This document shows, piece after piece, positions 13,701-24,707 of a stretch of DNA of 64,000 nucleotides. Source of the DNA: Litoditis marina (lineage: Eukaryota > Nematoda > Chromadorea > Rhabditida > Rhabditidae); assembly GCA_964036275.1 (NCBI GenBank), contig OZ038433.1, forward strand, positions 20,039,485-20,103,484, read 5' to 3'. The stretch's first letter is position 1; each line of letters opens with the position of its first letter. The position numbers were made by a program, and so were the translations under genes. The notes beneath the pieces were generated by a model, which was not told where the DNA came from, searched no databases, and saw nothing but the letters and a program-made list of their open reading frames with translations.

Positions 13701-16700
13701 CACAGATGTTAACTCAACCTACTCAATTATAGAGTTCCTGGTTTTGTACACAATGGTTGGCATTTTTTGTCATTACTTCAATTCTAGGTGCTTATTATTA
13801 TTTATTCCTGCATATATAAAACATAGAACGAGAAGTTTTACAAGATGTTAGGAATAAACTGAGTCCCCAAAGGGATGAGAGCATAACTCTCTCATCTTCA
13901 GATTGAGGGGAGCTTTTTAGAAAAACAGTTGATTTCTCGCATCATCTATTGCAGCGCATATGGAATGTTCTCAAATAAAACAGCTACATCAATAACGTCT
14001 AGATAGGTCTTAAACTGATTAATATTTTCCAATCTACCAATATCTCTACTTATCGAATTCCACAATTTTACAACTCTCGGAAAAAACCAATTGTTATCAC
14101 ATATTTTATCACACAATACAAGTCGATGCCTATCCCTCGGGAGGTTACTGTTTTTCCATGGAACGGTGGGTAGTTGGGATAGGCCCGACTTTATCTTGTA
14201 AGCCTGTAACAAATCATTTTTAACACGTCTGAAATAAAACGGTTTCTCATTCAATTTGTTTAAGCGATCTGTGTAGGAATCGTACTGAACATGGCATTTT
14301 TGAAACGCTGAAGCCGTGAATCTTCGGAGTGGTCCTTCTAATACTAAGGATAACCTAGAGTTTAACGCTGGATTGAAGACTTCAGAACAGTAAAGAAGTA
14401 TAGGAGAAACATAAGTGTTGAACAATGCCATATACTCATTTGGGGTGCAGAAAGAAAAGGACCGAATTATTTTTGTAGAAATCGCTGAAGCTTTGGCAAC
14501 CTGTTGATTAATATGAGATTCAAAATTCAACTTTTCGTCAATCATGATTCCAAGATCTCTGATCACTTCTTTTGCTTCAATTGCTTTTCCATTGATGTAG
14601 TACTTTTCTCTTGCATTTTTTGCGCCAAGATGGAGTACATTGATTTTGTTTTCTGCGAGAGGAAGACGCCAATGCACAGACCAATCATGTACTATGCTAA
14701 TGGTGTCTTGAATGACTTTTGGATCAGAACCATATATTTTTAGATCATCAGCGAAAAAACAATGTTGTATTTGGCGACTATGCAGAGTAGTTGATAAATC
14801 ATTTATATAAATTAGGAACAATAAAGGACCAGTGACAGTTCCCTGAAGAACTCCAGAAGTGACGGCAAAAGATTTTTGAGACAGAGTATTATTCATTCTT
14901 ACAAACGATGTACGGTCAGTGAGAAAACTGTTGAACCATTGAACCATTTTGTCATCTAGACCTAAAGATTTGAGTTTAAATAAAAGTTTAGAATGAGACA
15001 CTTTGTCAAATGCTTTTCTGAAGTCAAAATAAATAGCATCAACTGATTTTTTCTTATGTATTTCTCTTTTCCAGAAATCAATGGAGTGCTATAACGTTTG
15101 TCATATTATTCAAAAGTTGTTCTCTCTTTCGCAGCTGTGACTTGTAGATTCTAGTTTACAGGTTTGAGAAAATATTTTACGACTTTTGTATGTTTGTAAT
15201 GAACAGTTATACTTGAGTATATTAGTATTTTTCGGTTTTTGTAGCAGTAGCTGTTCCATTTGAGAGTAGTTGTCTAAGGGGCGCACAGCAGAAGACAAAT
15301 CTTACATTCGTTGGGCCCCCACTTTTTCATGAATTGAGATAATCTTCCAATAGAATTGCAATTTCAATTCTTTTTGTGTGTGGAAAAGAATTGGAATTGC
15401 AATTGCAATTCTTTTTTTATGTCAAATAATTTTGGAATTGCAATTTCAATTCTTTTCTATGTCAAAAAATTGTGGAATTGCAATTCCAATTTTTTCGTAT
15501 GTCAGAACAACTGGAATTGGAATTGGAATTGACTTGGATTTCCCTTGGAATTCATACAGAGATAATTTTCACTTAATTACTATTGTTTTTGATGAATTAT
15601 GTTCAATTTAACAGAAACGATCAGTTTTTGTTTGTTTTTCTGCGTTTTTTTTAAAGAAATAACTGACATGAAAATTTTTTGGAATTGATTGGAATTGGAA
15701 TTGGAACTGACTCGGCTTTGAAAACCTGAGAGGAAATGGAATTGACAATTCTCCATTTCCAAGAACTGGTTGGAATTGGAATTGGAACTGACTGGTTTTT
15801 GAAAATCTAGAAATAATTGGATTTGAAATCGACTGGTTTTTGAAAATCTAGAAAGAATTGGAATTGGAGTTGAATTGATTTTCGGAATTGATTAACAACC
15901 CTAATTGAACATCTAGACAGAAAACATCTCTCGCGGAAGGGTGAATCGGAACTGAAATATAAATGGGATGTGGATAGAAATGAGATACGGGGTATACAGA
16001 AATGAGATACGGAATTGTCTTGCACACGAGTTGAGATACCTTCTGTTGGTCATGTTTGTTGATATAATATAGACCATGTATTTCAGATATGGGGACCCGG
16101 CCGATCCAATTGGCGATATTCGAGAAGTTCTCAAGATCAGATGCATGTTGAGACAAAACGGTGAGTATCTTCATCGAAATACTTGTTTTTTTTTAATTTT
16201 GTTTTTTTTATTCTCAAGTTCGTTTTCTCATATTTTTTTCCTGAATCGACAGTACTCTGCGTTCATAAGACTTTAAATATTTGACTTTTCTTTTAGTCAT
16301 TAGCTTGAATGATGCATTCTGATCGACAGTTGGCGATTGAATCGAGTATTGAGCTTATTGTTCACCAATTTAGGACTACTATTTCTCGGTCTACCGAGAT
16401 CCCAGGACGCCTTTTACTACAACGAACTTCGGGTTTATGGCAGGATTCGGCTGGCTCTCATGTTCACAGGTCTGTTGTTTAGATCAGTGTTCCTTTAACA
16501 GGTAACCATGAACGTGTACTCTAACATTTGACACGCTCGCTGTTAACACCAGTCACCATAATCTAAGTAAAGCACAGAAAGCATATGTTCAAATTCACCC
16601 AACCCAGCAGTAACCGTTCATTAAGCACAAACTTTCCGGATTCTTCGTTGGCTTTTCTTCATCACACCACTAGATCTGATAATTTAGTCCAATTGAACTA

Positions 16701-16846
16701 TTATCGCATACTTTTATTTTTCAGGCTTCGAGCTAGTGAACGTGTTTAGAGATAGCGAAACGCCGGCCAAGTTGAGCATTTCTGATTTTGATGACGTGAA
16801 ATGGAACCATGTAACCCAGGAAACATTCGTTTTGCGCAAACTGTAG
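7744..16846 (+). CDS. DUF268 family protein, complete, 10 exons
   Basis: The exons are 7744-7823, 7967-8017, 8310-8514, 8584-8703, 9157-9229, 9394-9512, 9722-9813, 16087-16160, 16374-16469 and 16725-16846 (TAG). Summed length is 1032 bp, giving 343 residues, and all phases agree. Residues about 9-25 (TYIAAFVILSCFLLFIE) form one hydrophobic segment, read as a signal anchor or signal peptide. Later come the family landmarks GSLTPWVEVSALRAGAA, a run like YIHPVEFAKNFQ, GLLFLGLP and VYGRIRLALMF. These match DUF268, a nematode family thought to resemble methyltransferase-like or sugar-processing enzymes; the real activity is unknown. Exon 4 is clean and the start is the only Met giving the hydrophobic N terminus. 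Intron 7 is 6.3 kb and full of repeats, while the other introns are mostly 65-450 bp. No stop or frameshift is seen, so the gene is likely functional. Confidence 0.85.
9906..10884. repeat. Interspersed repeat B, copy 1
   Basis: This matches 24708-25810 in the same orientation, from GCAGATTAATTTTTGATCAC to AATCGCACAGTCACG. It sits inside intron 7 of the DUF268 gene and carries a tRNA-like module on the minus strand. It is followed directly by a minisatellite array. Confidence 0.75.
10400..10479 (-). pseudogene. tRNA-like module inside repeat B
   Basis: On the minus strand, GTGCCGATTTGAGTGGGTC with GGGAGAGCAG resembles a tRNA 5' half with box A, and AAGGGTTGGAACCCATT resembles a degraded T arm. 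The second repeat B copy has a better T arm (GGGTTCGTATCC). The acceptor stem does not close. It is tRNA-derived and unlikely to be a working tRNA. Confidence 0.45.
10889..11440. repeat. Degenerate ~25-bp minisatellite
   Basis: Repeats of the type CCCGCGCCCTATGTTAAGAG and CTCGCGCTCTATGTTAGGG run with indels through this stretch. They belong to the same family as the arrays at 6.2, 24.1, 26.1 and 27.1 kb. Open frames across the array are by-products of the repeat. Confidence 0.85.
13793..15085 (-). mobile_element. 5'-truncated CR1/Jockey-like LINE inserted in the foldback
   Basis: Comparison with intact foldbacks (61145-61185) shows the break. The left flank ends CTAGGTGCT and the right flank resumes GTGCTATAAC, leaving a 5-bp duplication, GTGCT. 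The inserted minus-strand sequence ends in the tail AATAAATAATAATAA. Only the 3' half of the reverse-transcriptase ORF plus a short 3' UTR is present. Confidence 0.8.
13946..15085 (-). pseudogene. Reverse transcriptase, 5'-truncated, open reading frame
   Basis: The frame stays open from the truncation point at about 15085 to the stop at 13946, roughly 380 codons; the first Met is at 15001. Visible motifs in order are DFRKAFDKVSH (the RT-2 region), GVLQGTVTGPLLFLIYINDL (RT-4) and FADDLKIYG, with the catalytic F-A-D-D at the core. Next come the thumb-like region and a C-terminal part with RLSLVLEGPLRRF. This order is typical of CR1/Jockey-clade LINE ORF2. The endonuclease domain and the RT N-terminal part are missing, so the copy cannot be autonomous. 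There are no internal stops, so the insertion is fairly recent. Confidence 0.85.
15335..15902. repeat. GAATTG-rich simple-repeat element ending TTAACAACCCTA
   Basis: Imperfect repeats of GGAATTGGAATTG and GAATTGCAATTTC run through the stretch. The right end, GATTAACAACCCTAA, is the same end seen on the CTCGAAA elements at 18.4 and 20.9 kb. A matching AGGGTTGTTAA left end is not visible here. Confidence 0.6.
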
Positions 16847-16965
16847 TAATAGTTAGTCGCACACATATCAGCGACAGACAACATACTGTAGTTTTGTTAA
16901 CTATTACATATCATTGATCCCTTTCCATACATTGATATAAAAAAGCTCGTAGTCCTCTTGTTTAA

Positions 16966-18140
16966 TAATAATAATAATAATGTTTATCAGTATAATAATA
17001 GACCAATATGAAATCACAAAATGTAAACTATTCAAACTGACATTTGAGAAAACAAAAGAAAAACCGGTACATGAAGAAAGTTGCTAATACCATTTGTTGT
17101 TGATGTCAATGAGGCTCAGTTAGAAGACAGAGATGGAAGAGGTACCCAAGATTGATTGATGTTGAAACGGAAACCATAGCGATCAAAGTACACGTCCGAT
17201 ACAATTGGGGCCAGATGAGGGGTCAATTGATAGCAACCATGAAAACAGCTGTAACGTTCACGCATGGAAACACCACTCAGGTACATATTATACAACATGT
17301 CAACATTGTCATTTACACATTTCAAAGAAGCATCATCAAGAGCATCATGGAACGATGGAGGGTCAATAATGGATGGTATATCACACATAGGAGAAGGATC
17401 ATCAGATTTTTGTGTAACTTCAACAGGAACGGGACTCTGGATAGCAGGTTGATCATCAAAACGAACAGGGGTTGTACGGGTAGATATAGCATTTGGAGAT
17501 GGAAATGCGGACACAAGATTGGAAACGACATTTCTAGTTTGTTCAACTAACTCCATTTCAATTGGCAGAATAGGATCGGCAGACGGTGTTGATGTTGTAG
17601 TTTGGTCGGTGACCTCAGCTCGGGCGGCGTCTCGTTTCGATTGTCTGGCGAGGAATCCGGCCTTTCGCTGTTCCGGGGTCTCGAACTTCCGAACATGAAA
17701 AGTTGACATAGAAGCATCAGACTTCATAGCAGTAGAAAGATCAATAAGACGAGGAAACGGAATACCATCTTTGATAGATACTTTGAGTGGACGAGGTAAA
17801 CCATCTTGACGAGGTTTACCCAAACGGTGAAGAATAGAAATATTAGATGGAGAAACGGAGACCAAATTGAAAACTGCATTCACCTTTTTCTTTGTTGAAG
17901 TATCCTCTGGTAGGCCATAAATGGTGAGACATCGACGATCATTGAAGTGGTGGAGTTGGGATTGAATAATAGTGGGTAGAGATTGGGTCAGAGAGTCGAG
18001 TTTGTCGTTCAGAGTTTTGATTTCACTCAAAAGGGTGGAAAAATGGGTTCGAAGTGGTACCATTTTTGGACGAGGCGATGGCATAGTAATCAATCGAGAG
18101 GGGTCACCTCACACGACCGACACAAATGGTGGGAATGTTG
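16966..18140 (-). mobile_element. ORF1-only non-LTR retroelement, copy 1
   Basis: On the minus strand a short 5' leader shared with copy 2 (TCGGTCGTGTGAGGTGACCC) precedes one long ORF. About 150 bp of 3' UTR follows, ending in (ATT)n at 16966-16982. No reverse transcriptase lies between the ORF and the tail. The 5' limit is approximate. Confidence 0.65.
17116..18093 (-). CDS. LINE ORF1-type RNA-binding protein (copy 1)
   Basis: The protein has 325 residues in one exon with no stops. Residues about 15-45 (HFSTLLSEIKTLNDKLDSL) have a leucine heptad look, read as a short coiled coil. Residues about 50-125 contain RCLTIYGLPED, then ILHRLGKPRQDG and RPLKVSIKDG. This is the RRM-like core pattern of LINE ORF1 proteins. 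A linker rich in Ser, Thr and Pro leads to a C-terminal block (SMRERYSCFHGC to YFDRYGFRF). The first 165 residues are nearly the same as in the plus-strand copy at 33544, but the linkers differ. The expected role is binding retroelement RNA for target-primed reverse transcription. The start may be this Met or the next (MPSPRPK). Confidence 0.75.
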   Translation of the reverse strand: MITMPSPRPKMVPLRTHFSTLLSEIKTLNDKLDSLTQSLPTIIQSQLHHFNDRRCLTIYGLPEDTSTKKKVNAVFNLVSVSPSNISILHRLGKPRQDGLPRPLKVSIKDGIPFPRLIDLSTAMKSDASMSTFHVRKFETPEQRKAGFLARQSKRDAARAEVTDQTTTSTPSADPILPIEMELVEQTRNVVSNLVSAFPSPNAISTRTTPVRFDDQPAIQSPVPVEVTQKSDDPSPMCDIPSIIDPPSFHDALDDASLKCVNDNVDMLYNMYLSGVSMRERYSCFHGCYQLTPHLAPIVSDVYFDRYGFRFNINQSWVPLPSLSSN

Positions 18141-18377
18141 TTAATTCTAATTGCGTTTTTTGTTCACTGTCCATCGTTGGGTTTTCAGTTCTGTTTTTGG
18201 TGTTTTCATTTGATACATTTTTGTTTTACACTACGGTGTATATAACGTTTACTATGTGATACAACGTCTTTATTCATAAAAATCAGTTTTCTTCATCTGA
18301 TTCGGATAAACGCCATGAATACACATTTGAACCATACGCATCGATATTATCAAACAACCAACTCAGAGGGTGTGGCA

Positions 18378-18781
18378 TAGGGTTGTTAAAGCCAAACTCA
18401 AATTTCGAAAAAAAACTCGAAATAACTCGAAATTTCCAAAACTCGAATAAGTCGAAACTCGAAAAACTTTTTCGAGTTTCGAGTTTGGCTTCATTTCAAG
18501 TCAGGAATGAGAGACAAATGAGCGTTTTATAGCACTTTCTCAGCTATTTCAAAAATAAAATGCTTCTTTTTCACGATTCTCGCGTAATCATGTGAAATAA
18601 ATCATTCTCAAAACAATCTCATTTTTTGTCTCGATGAAGTCCTGAAACTTAACGGCCAAACTCGAAACTCGAAATTCGACTTTTTCGAGTTCAACTCGAA
18701 ACTCGAAAACTCGGTTTCTCTCAAAACTTGAAAAACTCGAAACTCGAAAAATCGAAATTTTCCACTCGATTAACAACCCTA
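18378..18781. mobile_element. CTCGAAA simple-repeat MITE, copy 1
   Basis: The ends are TAGGGTTGTTAA and TTAACAACCCTA, a short inverted repeat. The interior is largely CTCGAAAAACTCGAAA-type repeats around a short unique middle (18480-18650). Confidence 0.75.
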
Positions 18782-19830
18782 GTGAGGCAAGATAATGTTT
18801 ACGCCTGTTTTCGAGAGAACGAAGCCAATTCAAGTTAACGCAATCAGAATTTTAGTACATAAAACAGAGCAGGATGAAACAAGATACAAACACTGCAAAA
18901 GAATTGTGAAACTCACCCAGCGAAATCAGGTTTGCGAGTTCTTATTTCGAGAGGTATACAAAACTTTTGTCGTTATCACACTGAAAATAATGCCCATTAC
19001 AGTCCGTTTCCCCCAAGCTTTCATGTCTTTTTCACTTGGTTTTCATGTCTTTTTTGAACTGGGCTTAGATCAATTCTGAACTCATTAATTTCTTGTAATA
19101 TGTCATGAAAAACTGAGAAAAACCGTTGCGTAAAACTCAAAATAGGATTGCCAAACTTAATAACTACCGAGAAAGTTGATTAAATTTATTTATCTTTGAA
19201 TTATGAATCAAACATATCAATTCATTGTAGAAAAAATTTTGTTTCCGGAACTTCGATCACGCAATAAATGTTACCTAGTGTTTTTACAGGCTCAGAGTAT
19301 TTTTTCTGCTGTGTTCATAAACGATTCTGTGAAGTATTGTATGTGCAGTTAGTTGCAACTTTTTTGACATTCAATTAACAACGAAAAATACTCCAGAGAA
19401 AGCAAAACTAATGCAATAAACTGTGCGTTGCGATAGTTTGTTCATAATATTCAAAGCCACAGAAATACATAATTGAATTTCTCCATCTCAACGTGCATTC
19501 ACCAAAAATTCCTTTCCACTAACTCTTGATTGAAAAATCTGCGAAACATAACAACAATGACAGTGACGATAACAATATAAGACGGTTCCAACTAAATTTT
19601 TTTTCAAAATTCAAAGTAATTCACGGAATTCTGTCAATCTGTGAACTAGAACATTTTTCTTGCGCCTTGCGGTCGAAATCAATTTCAGGTTTCTTGTCAA
19701 CGCGATGTTGGCATTTGATAATGAGATTCAGATTCTTTTGGCAAATGCTAACTGAACGGAGTTCGCTTGTCAATGTCACCCAAATGGATCATCTTTACCA
19801 TTTGCCATTTGCCATTTGCACTGATTCATT
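18782..19830. other. Intergenic, no gene seen
   Basis: AT-rich sequence with short unconvincing ORFs only. No exon chain could be built on either strand. Confidence 0.45.
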
Positions 19831-19925
19831 TTGACACGTGCCAAACCGTTGAGAGGATTCGAACCCTTAAAAAAAAAAGCAAGCGCACTACCACTACACT
19901 AAGGGAACACTTGCATTTGAAAAGA
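19830..19925 (-). pseudogene. tRNA-like sequence followed by CACGTG
   Basis: On the minus strand, CCCTTAGTGTAGTGGTAGTG resembles a box A region and AAGGGTTCGAATCC a box B. A poly-T run occupies the anticodon arm. The sequence continues into GGCACGTGTC. It is tRNA-derived; the cloverleaf is not intact. Confidence 0.45.
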
Positions 19926-20261
19926 ATGGACCGCGCTATATATAAACCAGCCGCAATTGTTCAGATTAACGTTGCCACACATGAGTGTATTAAAAGGGAT
20001 TAGTTCATTAAAAAAATCAATTTTCATAGATATAAAACGTGAATTTAAAAGTTGAACACACCAAATAAACATTTCAGCTAGTTAAAAGCCAGTAGCAATT
20101 TTTCGCCCAACATCGCAGGTTTAAGTGTTTAATGTATTCCCTTTTCCGCTTCTCGTTTTTTCTTTCAAAGATTCGCACCCATAATTCGATAATCTATTCT
20201 CATCCCGTTATGAATATGCCCGCCCCGGTGTGTGTACGAACTGTTCGCGCTCTAGAATGTA

Positions 20262-20365
20262 GCCCGCTTAGTGTAGTGGTAAGCGTCTCGCTTTTGGTGT
20301 GGCGGGGTCAGGTTCGATTCCCGCAAGAGGCAAAACCTGATTGACACGTGTCAAGAAAGAGGATC
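20262..20365 (+). pseudogene. tRNA-like sequence followed by CACGTG, opposite orientation
   Basis: GCCCGCTTAGTGTAGTGGTA (box A-like) and AGGTTCGATTCC (box B) are spaced as in a tRNA, followed by GACACGTGTCAAG. Only parts of the acceptor stem pair and the T stem is broken. With the minus-strand sequence at 19.9 kb it looks like a tRNA-derived SINE-like family with a CACGTG body. Confidence 0.45.
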
Positions 20366-20384
20366 GTTCCTGGCAATTGAAAGT

Positions 20385-20445
20385 GTTGAGCAGTGATAAT
20401 ATCACTTGCCAAGTGTTGAGCAGTGATAGTATCACTTGGCAGACT
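20385..20445. repeat. Two tandem ~30-bp units with ATATCACT dyad
   Basis: GTGTTGAGCAGTGATA is followed by a TATCACTTG half, twice over. Each unit holds the dyad AGTGATAATATCACT or a variant of it. Confidence 0.6.
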
Positions 20446-20857
20446 TCAATATCTATGTTGGCGCTTGTCATTTGGGTTGGCTCTAATATTTCCCAGATAC
20501 AACATCAACTTTGACAAGATAATGGTTTATGTGTCACACCCACTCCGTTGACAACATTTTGGTAAAAAAACGGAAATTTTGAAAAAATTTAGTTGGACCC
20601 GTCTTATATGAACCTTTCTATTTCCGGGAGATTTCCGGGAAACCCTCTATTTCCGGTTTTTGGCGTTCATTAACGGCGACGGATTTCCAACTTCGCACCG
20701 AATCCGGCTTATTCACAGATTTACATTACTTTCTGTGGTACGAATATGAAGCTACCTTTCAAAAGGAAAACCCGATTCGAAGCATTTCTAAAAACTGAAA
20801 ATTTCGGTAACGCTCTCCGATCCCGCTGATTACGATTATCGTGCCTACGAAAACGTC

Positions 20858-21073
20858 TAGGGTTGTTAAAAATAAAACTCGAACTCGAAAAATCGAAATT
20901 CGGAAAAATTTAACTCGAAAAACTCGAAAATTTCAGAACTCGAAAAACTCGAAACTCGAAAACGCGAAATTTCTAAAACTCGAAATACTCGAAACTCGAA
21001 AAACTCGAAATTTCTAAAACTTAAAATACTCGACTCGATAAACTCGAAATGTTCAACTCGATGAACAACCCTA
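20858..21073. mobile_element. CTCGAAA simple-repeat MITE, copy 2
   Basis: The ends CTAGGGTTGTT and AACAACCCTAG enclose CTCGAAA-type repeats. It is shorter than copy 1 and lacks its unique middle. Confidence 0.75.
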
Positions 21074-24064
21074 GTAATTTTTACTAGTAATTTTTTTCCA
21101 ATTTTTACTCCTTACCGTCAAATCATCCCAGGAGATAGTTTTGAAGAGAGATTTGCAGAGAAGCAGAAAAAACGAGGGAAGGTATATAAGTCTGTTCCAC
21201 GCCATCATGACCTCACATTACGAGATTGGTTTCTGACTAATAACCGTTTCGTACGTCATTTAAAAACTTTAAAGAAACCACGTATGCACACGAATGGAAG
21301 CTGTCAGTACCATCTAGAGTTCACATATAAATAGGAACAGCTAGATGCAGACAATGAGCATGACAATCACATAGTTTGCTATGATGCGCGTAGTTTTTGA
21401 AACTGTATCATTAACGTAACCTATCTTTATTCGACTCGCAACTTATATGTAACACATATCATTCTGGAGGATAGACGTTGTATGTCAACATCACACCAAG
21501 CAGTACACAATTTCTGTAGAGAATTCCAGATCAAGGACACTCAATTCGGACACGTTTGAGATGTGTCATGTGTTGCTTGATGAAGGTATAGTCTGAGGTC
21601 TAAGCAAACTCGTGTCGTGTAAATATATTGTTTCATTTGTACATAACGGAAAAATGCGACTGCTTGGTCAATAAGGTGGCTTGGTGGTCGCTCTTTGCTT
21701 CATTCACCTTCCCGTGACAGGCACTGAAATAACACGTTCATCATGATTTTTCGATTTGTGTTTGGATCTGAAATTTTGTTGATTCTCATATTTCTGTTTG
21801 CTATATGTATCTCACATGTGTGCATGTTAACAGATTAATCAGTCGAATTGGGGTAGCTCACAAAGAAGCAGGAAGAAACAAAGAATGATGCCACCCTGAC
21901 CCTTATTTGACGATACTCACATAATCGATAAAACAATTCCGTGAGTGATCAGATGATGCCGGTTATACGTGATGATTGGAACCAAATTGGACTCGGAAAT
22001 GATCACTCTCGAAGGAATATCGTTCGTGCAAAATGTGTGAACATGGGAACTTCGAATAATCTTATACAATGGTCATTTTTTAAACTGTGCATCATTTATT
22101 GTTCTAAATATTGACTAGAGAAAGGTAGAAAAAATAAATTTCTTTATATTTTTCCCACTTCGAATCATAGAGGAATCGAATCATTTCTGTTCTATAGTTT
22201 CCATGATTTCTACGAGAAGATCGCATGGTTTTATGGTAAACTCCATCTTTTCAAATCTGTATCTTGTTCATATAGGAGTACTGTACAACCTATACTAGAA
22301 GCCAATTGAAAGGGTCACGTAAAGTTAGCTTTCTAAGGAGAGAAAATGCACTTTTCCTTGAAACGTTTTTGAGTTCTGCTCTGTTAAACATGTTTCACGT
22401 GACTCTGCAATTAACTGACCGTGTAATAAGTATTTGCAACGGTGTGCATTGGGAAAGTACTTTTCAATTCGATTAATTGAAAAGATGACACCTACCGATA
22501 TCCAGTTCGCTGCTGATCTGCCCGTGGTTTAAATTCCACACCCGCATGGAAACAGCCCGGCCCCTTCCAAACCTTCAGCTTCATTTTTATTTTTCTTCCA
22601 ACCAGTGCCTGTAATCAAACATTATTTAACTTCCCTTAACTTTTTTCCTCTGCGAAATTGCGACAATTCAGTTCAAAAATCTAGAGCGGAAAAGAAGAAG
22701 ACTATTTAACAGCCTCGTGAACGGCAATAATATACTAAAACGTTTGAGTTGCTGAAAAAAGTCTGAGTAGTTAAATTTGAGTGTAGTTTTTTTGAATACA
22801 CTTGCAAGAAAACCTGTTTTCCAACTTGCAACAATGGTTTCGAAAACGTGGTTGTCGCGGCGAACTTTATCGAACCACGTTTTGACATAGTTTTCCAGTA
22901 TCGAAAATGGCGAAGAAATTTGAACAATATTATGCAGTTTTCCTTACCGTGCCTGAACTAATGAAACCACTTACGTCGATGGAACGTAGTTCACTTGAAT
23001 AGACTTTTACTTTTTACTGTTTTTATTTTCATTAGGACATTATTGAAACAAATGCTATACATTTTTCATAGTTTCCGTCTTTTTGAATGCAAAAAACAAA
23101 AATATCGGTGGAAAACCGTTGTTCGTTTTATATAAGGCAAAAATTCCTTAGATTCTGAGATAAAGTACAGGTGCATTTTGTTGTTAGAGCGGGAAGAGAA
23201 GGTAGAAGAACGTGTAATCGAATGCATTTTATCTTCAAACTCTGTCATTGTTATTTCCAATATATGTCTTTCTCCCCTTTTCTCTTTCCTTTTCTGTTTC
23301 TCCCAATCTGTCTGCCAATCTCCTTACCCCTATCACATTCCCTTATTCTCTCTGTAACCTATTGTTCTCTATCTCTGGACCTGCACCGACCATAGAATAA
23401 AACGAAGAATGAAACCTAGAAAGATGAACCATGTCGATTCATGAAAAATTAAACGACTACGAAGTTAATACGTAAAGAGGGGTTCAGTGAACTATCGAAT
23501 TACCTAAAAACTGTCTACAGTACGTGTATTGTCCATGTTTCGATCAGATTCATTCCTTTTCCTTCCCCTCATAGGATTCATATCATATCTAATAAAATCA
23601 GTTTCATCAGCTATATCTAATTGAATTGGCTACACGTAACCTCATTAGGTAAATTCAAACTCTCTTAGGAGAGTGCGTCTTTGGGCGATCATTCATATTT
23701 TCCCCCGGAAAGTCACGCCTGCGGACGACCATTCAAACTTACTTCGGAATGTTGCGTCTTCGGACGACCATTTAGACTGATTTCGGATAACAATTCCGAT
23801 ATAATGTATGTATATATTACCATTCTATGTTCAGATATTTTTTTTTAAATTAAAAGTTTTAACTATTGTTATCATAATCCATGAAACGCAACATGTGTTA
23901 ACGTTTGAAAATGTGGAAACATTCTACAATCTCTTAAGAACCGAAATAAGTCATGAGAATGGAACGGTATCAACTTGAAGTATAACAGCATAATTTTGAA
24001 GATTGGGTGATAAAACAATTAATAATGAAACATGAGACAGAGACAGTAAGACAGTAGTAGACTG
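21074..24064. other. About 3 kb without a recognisable gene
   Basis: No exon chain with consistent phase was found on either strand. At 23669-23790 there are about three diverged 40-bp units of the form GGACGACCATTCAAACTT. The rest is AT-rich unique-looking sequence. Confidence 0.4.
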
Positions 24065-24069
24065 AAAAG

Positions 24070-24095
24070 GTACCCCGGGCTACGCCCGGGTCCCT
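24070..24095. other. GC hairpin CCCGGGC-TAC-GCCCGGG
   Basis: ACCCCGGGCTACGCCCGGGT folds into an 8-9 bp perfect stem with a 3-nt loop, just before a minisatellite element. It may mark an element end; nothing proves this. Confidence 0.5.
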
Positions 24096-24134
24096 CCCTT
24101 GTGTGAGCCTAGGCTGACGTTAGCTTCCTGGCTT

Positions 24135-24707
24135 CATTTTTCAACACAGAGCGCAACATTTATTCGCAATATTAGCGCAACAATCTTTTTCAACATAGAA
24201 CGGGAAACCTCTCTAATTTTTCAGCGTGAGATATCTCTTTCACTCGGAGTGCGAGATCGTTCCTTCACAGGGAGCGAGAGACCTCTCCCTTACATAAAGC
24301 GCGAGATGTCTCCCTAACATAGAGAGCGAGACCTTTCTCTAACTTAGAACGTCAGACCTCTTTCTTACATAGAGCGCGAGACCTCTCCTTTACATAGAGC
24401 GCGAGACCTCTGTCTAACTTAGAGCGTGAGACCTCATCCATGAAGCGCGAAATCTCTCCTCAACATAGAGAGCGATATATCTTCCTAAAGTAGAGAGATC
24501 GAGACCTCTCTACAACTCAGAACGTGCGACCTATCTTCAACATAGAGCGCGAGACCTCTCCCTTACACAGGGTGCGAGACTTCTCCTATATATGTAGCGC
24601 GAGACTTCTTTCTAGTCTAGAGGGTAAGATCTTTTCTTTACCTAGAGCGCGATATTTTCTTTCACATAGGGCGCAAGTTCTCTCCCTCACTTAGAAAGCG
24701 AGATAAA
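24135..24707. repeat. Degenerate ~25-bp minisatellite, inverted orientation
   Basis: Units such as AGAGCGCGAGACCTCTCCCT are the reverse complement of the arrays at 6.2 and 10.9 kb. The array ends exactly where repeat B begins (TCGCGCGCAGCGCGAAGC). Confidence 0.85.

Larger units (their letters stand above)
12381..15334. mobile_element. Composite repeat copy 1 (GCGC hairpin, TGACGTCA units, foldback tail)
   Basis: It begins TCGCGCGCAGCGCGAAGCGC just after an A. This start folds into a roughly 10-bp GC stem. About 600 bp follow, then roughly 130-bp units holding TGACGTCA (12950-13480), then a foldback tail 13506-15334 whose ends are ATTCATGAAAAAGTGGGGGC and its inverse. Without the LINE inside the foldback the length is about 1.66 kb, equal to the copy at 31766-33412. 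No coding capacity of its own is seen. Confidence 0.8.

Noticed and set aside
17152..17550. 132-codon plus-strand ORF
   Set aside because: It is antisense to the clearly conserved ORF1 protein on the minus strand.
18795..19079. 94-codon plus-strand ORF as a gene
   Set aside because: No motif, no splice context and no family resemblance; ordinary length for AT-rich chance ORFs.
24070..24095. Rho-independent-type terminator from the CCCGGGC hairpin
   Set aside because: Such terminators do not apply in nematodes and no T-run follows.
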